In this document: one piece after another, positions 35,463 to 37,556 of the stretch
How positions within the stretch are numbered: the stretch's first letter is position 1
How the letters are laid out: every line of letters starts with the position of its first letter
Translations under genes and position numbers: made by a program
Notes under the pieces: generated by a model
Told to the model about the DNA's origin: nothing
Databases searched by the model: none
What the model saw: the letters and a program-made list of their open reading frames with translations, nothing else
DNA from: Candidatus Paceibacter sp.
Lineage (GTDB): Bacteria; Patescibacteriota; Patescibacteriia; DYGC01
Direction: 5' to 3'
DNA length: 37,556 nt
Assembly: GCA_020724925.1 (NCBI GenBank)
Contig: DYGC01000004.1
Span: forward strand, 1 to 37,556

Positions 35463-36152
35463 TTACTTTAATTTTCCCAAAAGTGCGATCACTTCTCCTT
35501 TATCATGATTTTTATCATTCAAAAATGCTTGATAAGCCTCTTTAATGGATCCGCGATAGAACGTTTCAAATTGTTTAGTAATTTCCCGGCCGATTAATAA
35601 CGGACGCTCAGCGCCGACAAAATCCATCATTTTTTCCAAATTCTTAGCCAAACGATGGGGGTTATCCATAAAAACAAAAGCGGTTTCCGGATTTTCCGCC
35701 ATCATTTTAAACAATTTCTCACGGCCTTTTTTATGCGGTAAAAATCCCAAATAAGTAAACGGATTGATGTCCAAGCCCGCCACGCTCAGCAATGAAGTCA
35801 AGGCCGAAGCGCCCGGCACGGGAATCACCTCAACAGGCACGCCCGCCGCGAACAACGCTTCCAATAAGAGATTGCCTGGATCGTTGATGCCGGGCGTGCC
35901 GGCGTCGCTGACCAGCGCCAAATCCTTATCTTCAGCCAACAATGATTTAATCATGTCCACTTGCTTATCCGAGCTATGTTGATGATAAGACAATAAATTT
36001 TTTCCTTTAATTTGCAATGCTTCCAACAATTGACGAGTATGACGGGTATCTTCGGCCAAAATAAAATCAGCCCGCGTTAAAACGTCAATCGCGCGTTGGC
36101 TGATATCTTGCAAATTGCCGATTGGTGTCGCCACCATGAATAACTTTGCCAT
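35463..36152 (-). CDS. rsmI: 16S rRNA (cytidine(1402)-2'-O)-methyltransferase RsmI
   Basis: MAKLFMVATPIGNLQDISQRAIDVL, LAEDTRHTRQLL, LVSDAGTPGINDPG, PVPGASALTSLLSVAGL. Confidence 0.96.
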   Translation of the reverse strand: MAKLFMVATPIGNLQDISQRAIDVLTRADFILAEDTRHTRQLLEALQIKGKNLLSYHQHSSDKQVDMIKSLLAEDKDLALVSDAGTPGINDPGNLLLEALFAAGVPVEVIPVPGASALTSLLSVAGLDINPFTYLGFLPHKKGREKLFKMMAENPETAFVFMDNPHRLAKNLEKMMDFVGAERPLLIGREITKQFETFYRGSIKEAYQAFLNDKNHDKGEVIALLGKLK

Positions 36153-36161
36153 ACAAATCAA

Positions 36162-37409
36162 TTATTTTTCAGTCACCGCGTTGAAATAGCTGGGCACCAC
36201 CTGAATCCAAGTGTTTCCCGGTGACAACAACAAATCATTACCGGCTTTATCCACAAAACGCGTGCGGCCACTGTAAGACTCCTTTTGCCACTCGCCTTTT
36301 TGCTTAGTTCCTTGAGTGTAAATCAAGACCGGACCATGGCCGATATTGTTCATTTCCAAACGACCGATATCGTCAATTACGCGACTTAGGGCCTCCATCA
36401 CAATCACGTTTTTAGCGGTGATTTGCTGATTGCTATTCTTATCCAAATGCGGTTGTCCGGCGTTAAAACGATAGTAAACGCCTTCTTCTTCATTATATTG
36501 CCACTCTACCTCATAATTTTTGTTTTGTGAATAGGAAATCTCAATATTGTCAACCATTACATCGCCACTAATTTCTTCATTACTATAATGCCAAGTATCA
36601 ATTTCCGTCCATAAACCAGCTTCCGGCTTAGTCGGACGGCACAATCCCAAATCGGCAACACTGACATAAGTGTTGTGCGGGGCGTAACGCCAAGTGACAC
36701 GCTCAAAAATATCTCCATGATAAAACTCATCGCAATCAATCATGCCTTGAGAAGCAATCAAATCCAAAGCTTTCGGACTGCCACCAACGTGGGCATAAAC
36801 CGGATTATTATACTCTTGCGCCCACCACAAATAATAATCGCGGGCGGAGCGCACCGGGCCGATCGCTTTGACCGTTTGCAAACTGTCAAAAATCGCCATA
36901 AAACGAGTAAAACCACCTTCCACCAAAGCCTCGTAAACGACATCGGCTTCGCCCAAACCACTTTGCGGACGGGCGGCCGTATGATTTTCCACCATCACGG
37001 CGTAAACTCTGGCGTTTTCCAAATCTTCAACAGAATATGCCAATTCCTCACCTTTTAATTGCAAACAAACGCCGGTCACGGGGTGCACAAATTCACATTG
37101 TGTTTTTGTAATAAGTTTTTCCGGCATGCTAATTTGGTAAGGAATAACTTCAATCACCTTAAATTTCTCACTCCCATAAGACAAAATACAAAAACTAAAA
37201 ACTGTAAAAATTATCCAGACAATCAAAATACCCCAGCTCCACACGATTGAAAGATTTTTTTTCAATAAAATTTTTAATGTGACGCAACAATTTTTAAAAC
37301 GCCCCCCGGGCACGGACGTGGCCGGCAGGATTACTTTTTCCGATTGCTTCATTTTTTCCGGCTGAATCTTTTTTTCAGGCTGAGAATTTTTGTTTTTTGG
37401 TTTAACCAT
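36162..37409 (-). CDS. DUF3048 (YerB-like) membrane-anchored protein
   Basis: VYAVMVENHTAARPQSGLGEADVVYEALVEGGFTRFMAIFDS...IGPVRSARDYYLWWAQEYNNPVYAHVGGSPKAL; N-terminal TM helix. Confidence 0.9.
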   Translation of the reverse strand: MVKPKNKNSQPEKKIQPEKMKQSEKVILPATSVPGGRFKNCCVTLKILLKKNLSIVWSWGILIVWIIFTVFSFCILSYGSEKFKVIEVIPYQISMPEKLITKTQCEFVHPVTGVCLQLKGEELAYSVEDLENARVYAVMVENHTAARPQSGLGEADVVYEALVEGGFTRFMAIFDSLQTVKAIGPVRSARDYYLWWAQEYNNPVYAHVGGSPKALDLIASQGMIDCDEFYHGDIFERVTWRYAPHNTYVSVADLGLCRPTKPEAGLWTEIDTWHYSNEEISGDVMVDNIEISYSQNKNYEVEWQYNEEEGVYYRFNAGQPHLDKNSNQQITAKNVIVMEALSRVIDDIGRLEMNNIGHGPVLIYTQGTKQKGEWQKESYSGRTRFVDKAGNDLLLSPGNTWIQVVPSYFNAVTEK

Positions 37410-37460
37410 ATAAAAATCTTAATATTTAATTGCGCGCTTTTTATAAAAAGTAGCGATTTC

Positions 37461-37487
37461 TGTCATCCTGAACTTGTTTCAGGATCT
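37461..37487. repeat. REP-like palindrome TGTCATCCTGAACTTGTTTCAGGATCT; a second partial copy starts at the window end (GGATCCTGAAACA)
   Basis: ATCCTGAA-CTTGT-TTCAGGAT. Confidence 0.7.
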
Positions 37488-37556
37488 CCCCAATAAACTC
37501 TTCATTCCTTAAACGACGGAGGAAACAATAAGGATTAATTAAGGGATCCTGAAACA

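Noticed and set aside
1-37556. rRNA genes or stop-codon recoding
   Set aside because: No rRNA motifs seen; recognised genes read through normally with standard stops, and some end in TGA (e.g. the R-M methyltransferase and the CD-NTase), so no UGA reassignment is indicated.

Overview
The window looks like a chromosomal segment of a Patescibacteria/CPR-type bacterium. This is inferred from protein style: a T4SS_pilin-like domain, thiI, rsmI, a DUF3048 lipoprotein and many small envelope proteins. Housekeeping genes (radA, recG, cyclophilin, thiI, rsmI, trmH-like, CaCA antiporter, TspO) surround an accessory island at about 8.5-15.9 kb. The island holds, in order: tRNA-Ser(GCU) with a partial 3'-end repeat; a XerC/D-type tyrosine recombinase on the minus strand; then, all on the plus strand, a LexA-like S24 autoprotease repressor with a palindromic operator over its own start, a DUF2188 protein, a two-gene R-M system (PD-(D/E)XK nuclease fused to an N6-adenine MTase, plus a two-TRD specificity subunit, BcgI-like), and a CD-NTase translationally coupled to a 2TM + beta-rich Cap15-like effector (a minimal type I CBASS). 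This block is bracketed by a ~70-bp imperfect inverted repeat (9600-9671 / 15681-15749). It ends in a 125-nt attC-like palindrome (15744-15868), and a GTTAGGC motif lies 77 bp from the recombinase start. Together these suggest an integron-like or IR-bounded mobile defence cassette, which is my main candidate for an undescribed system. A second oddity is a tRNA-Ser(UGA) cluster at 22 kb: one copy is interrupted inside the T-loop by a ~140-nt structured element, and related 3'-end repeats follow. All family calls come from reading motifs by eye; no searches were run.
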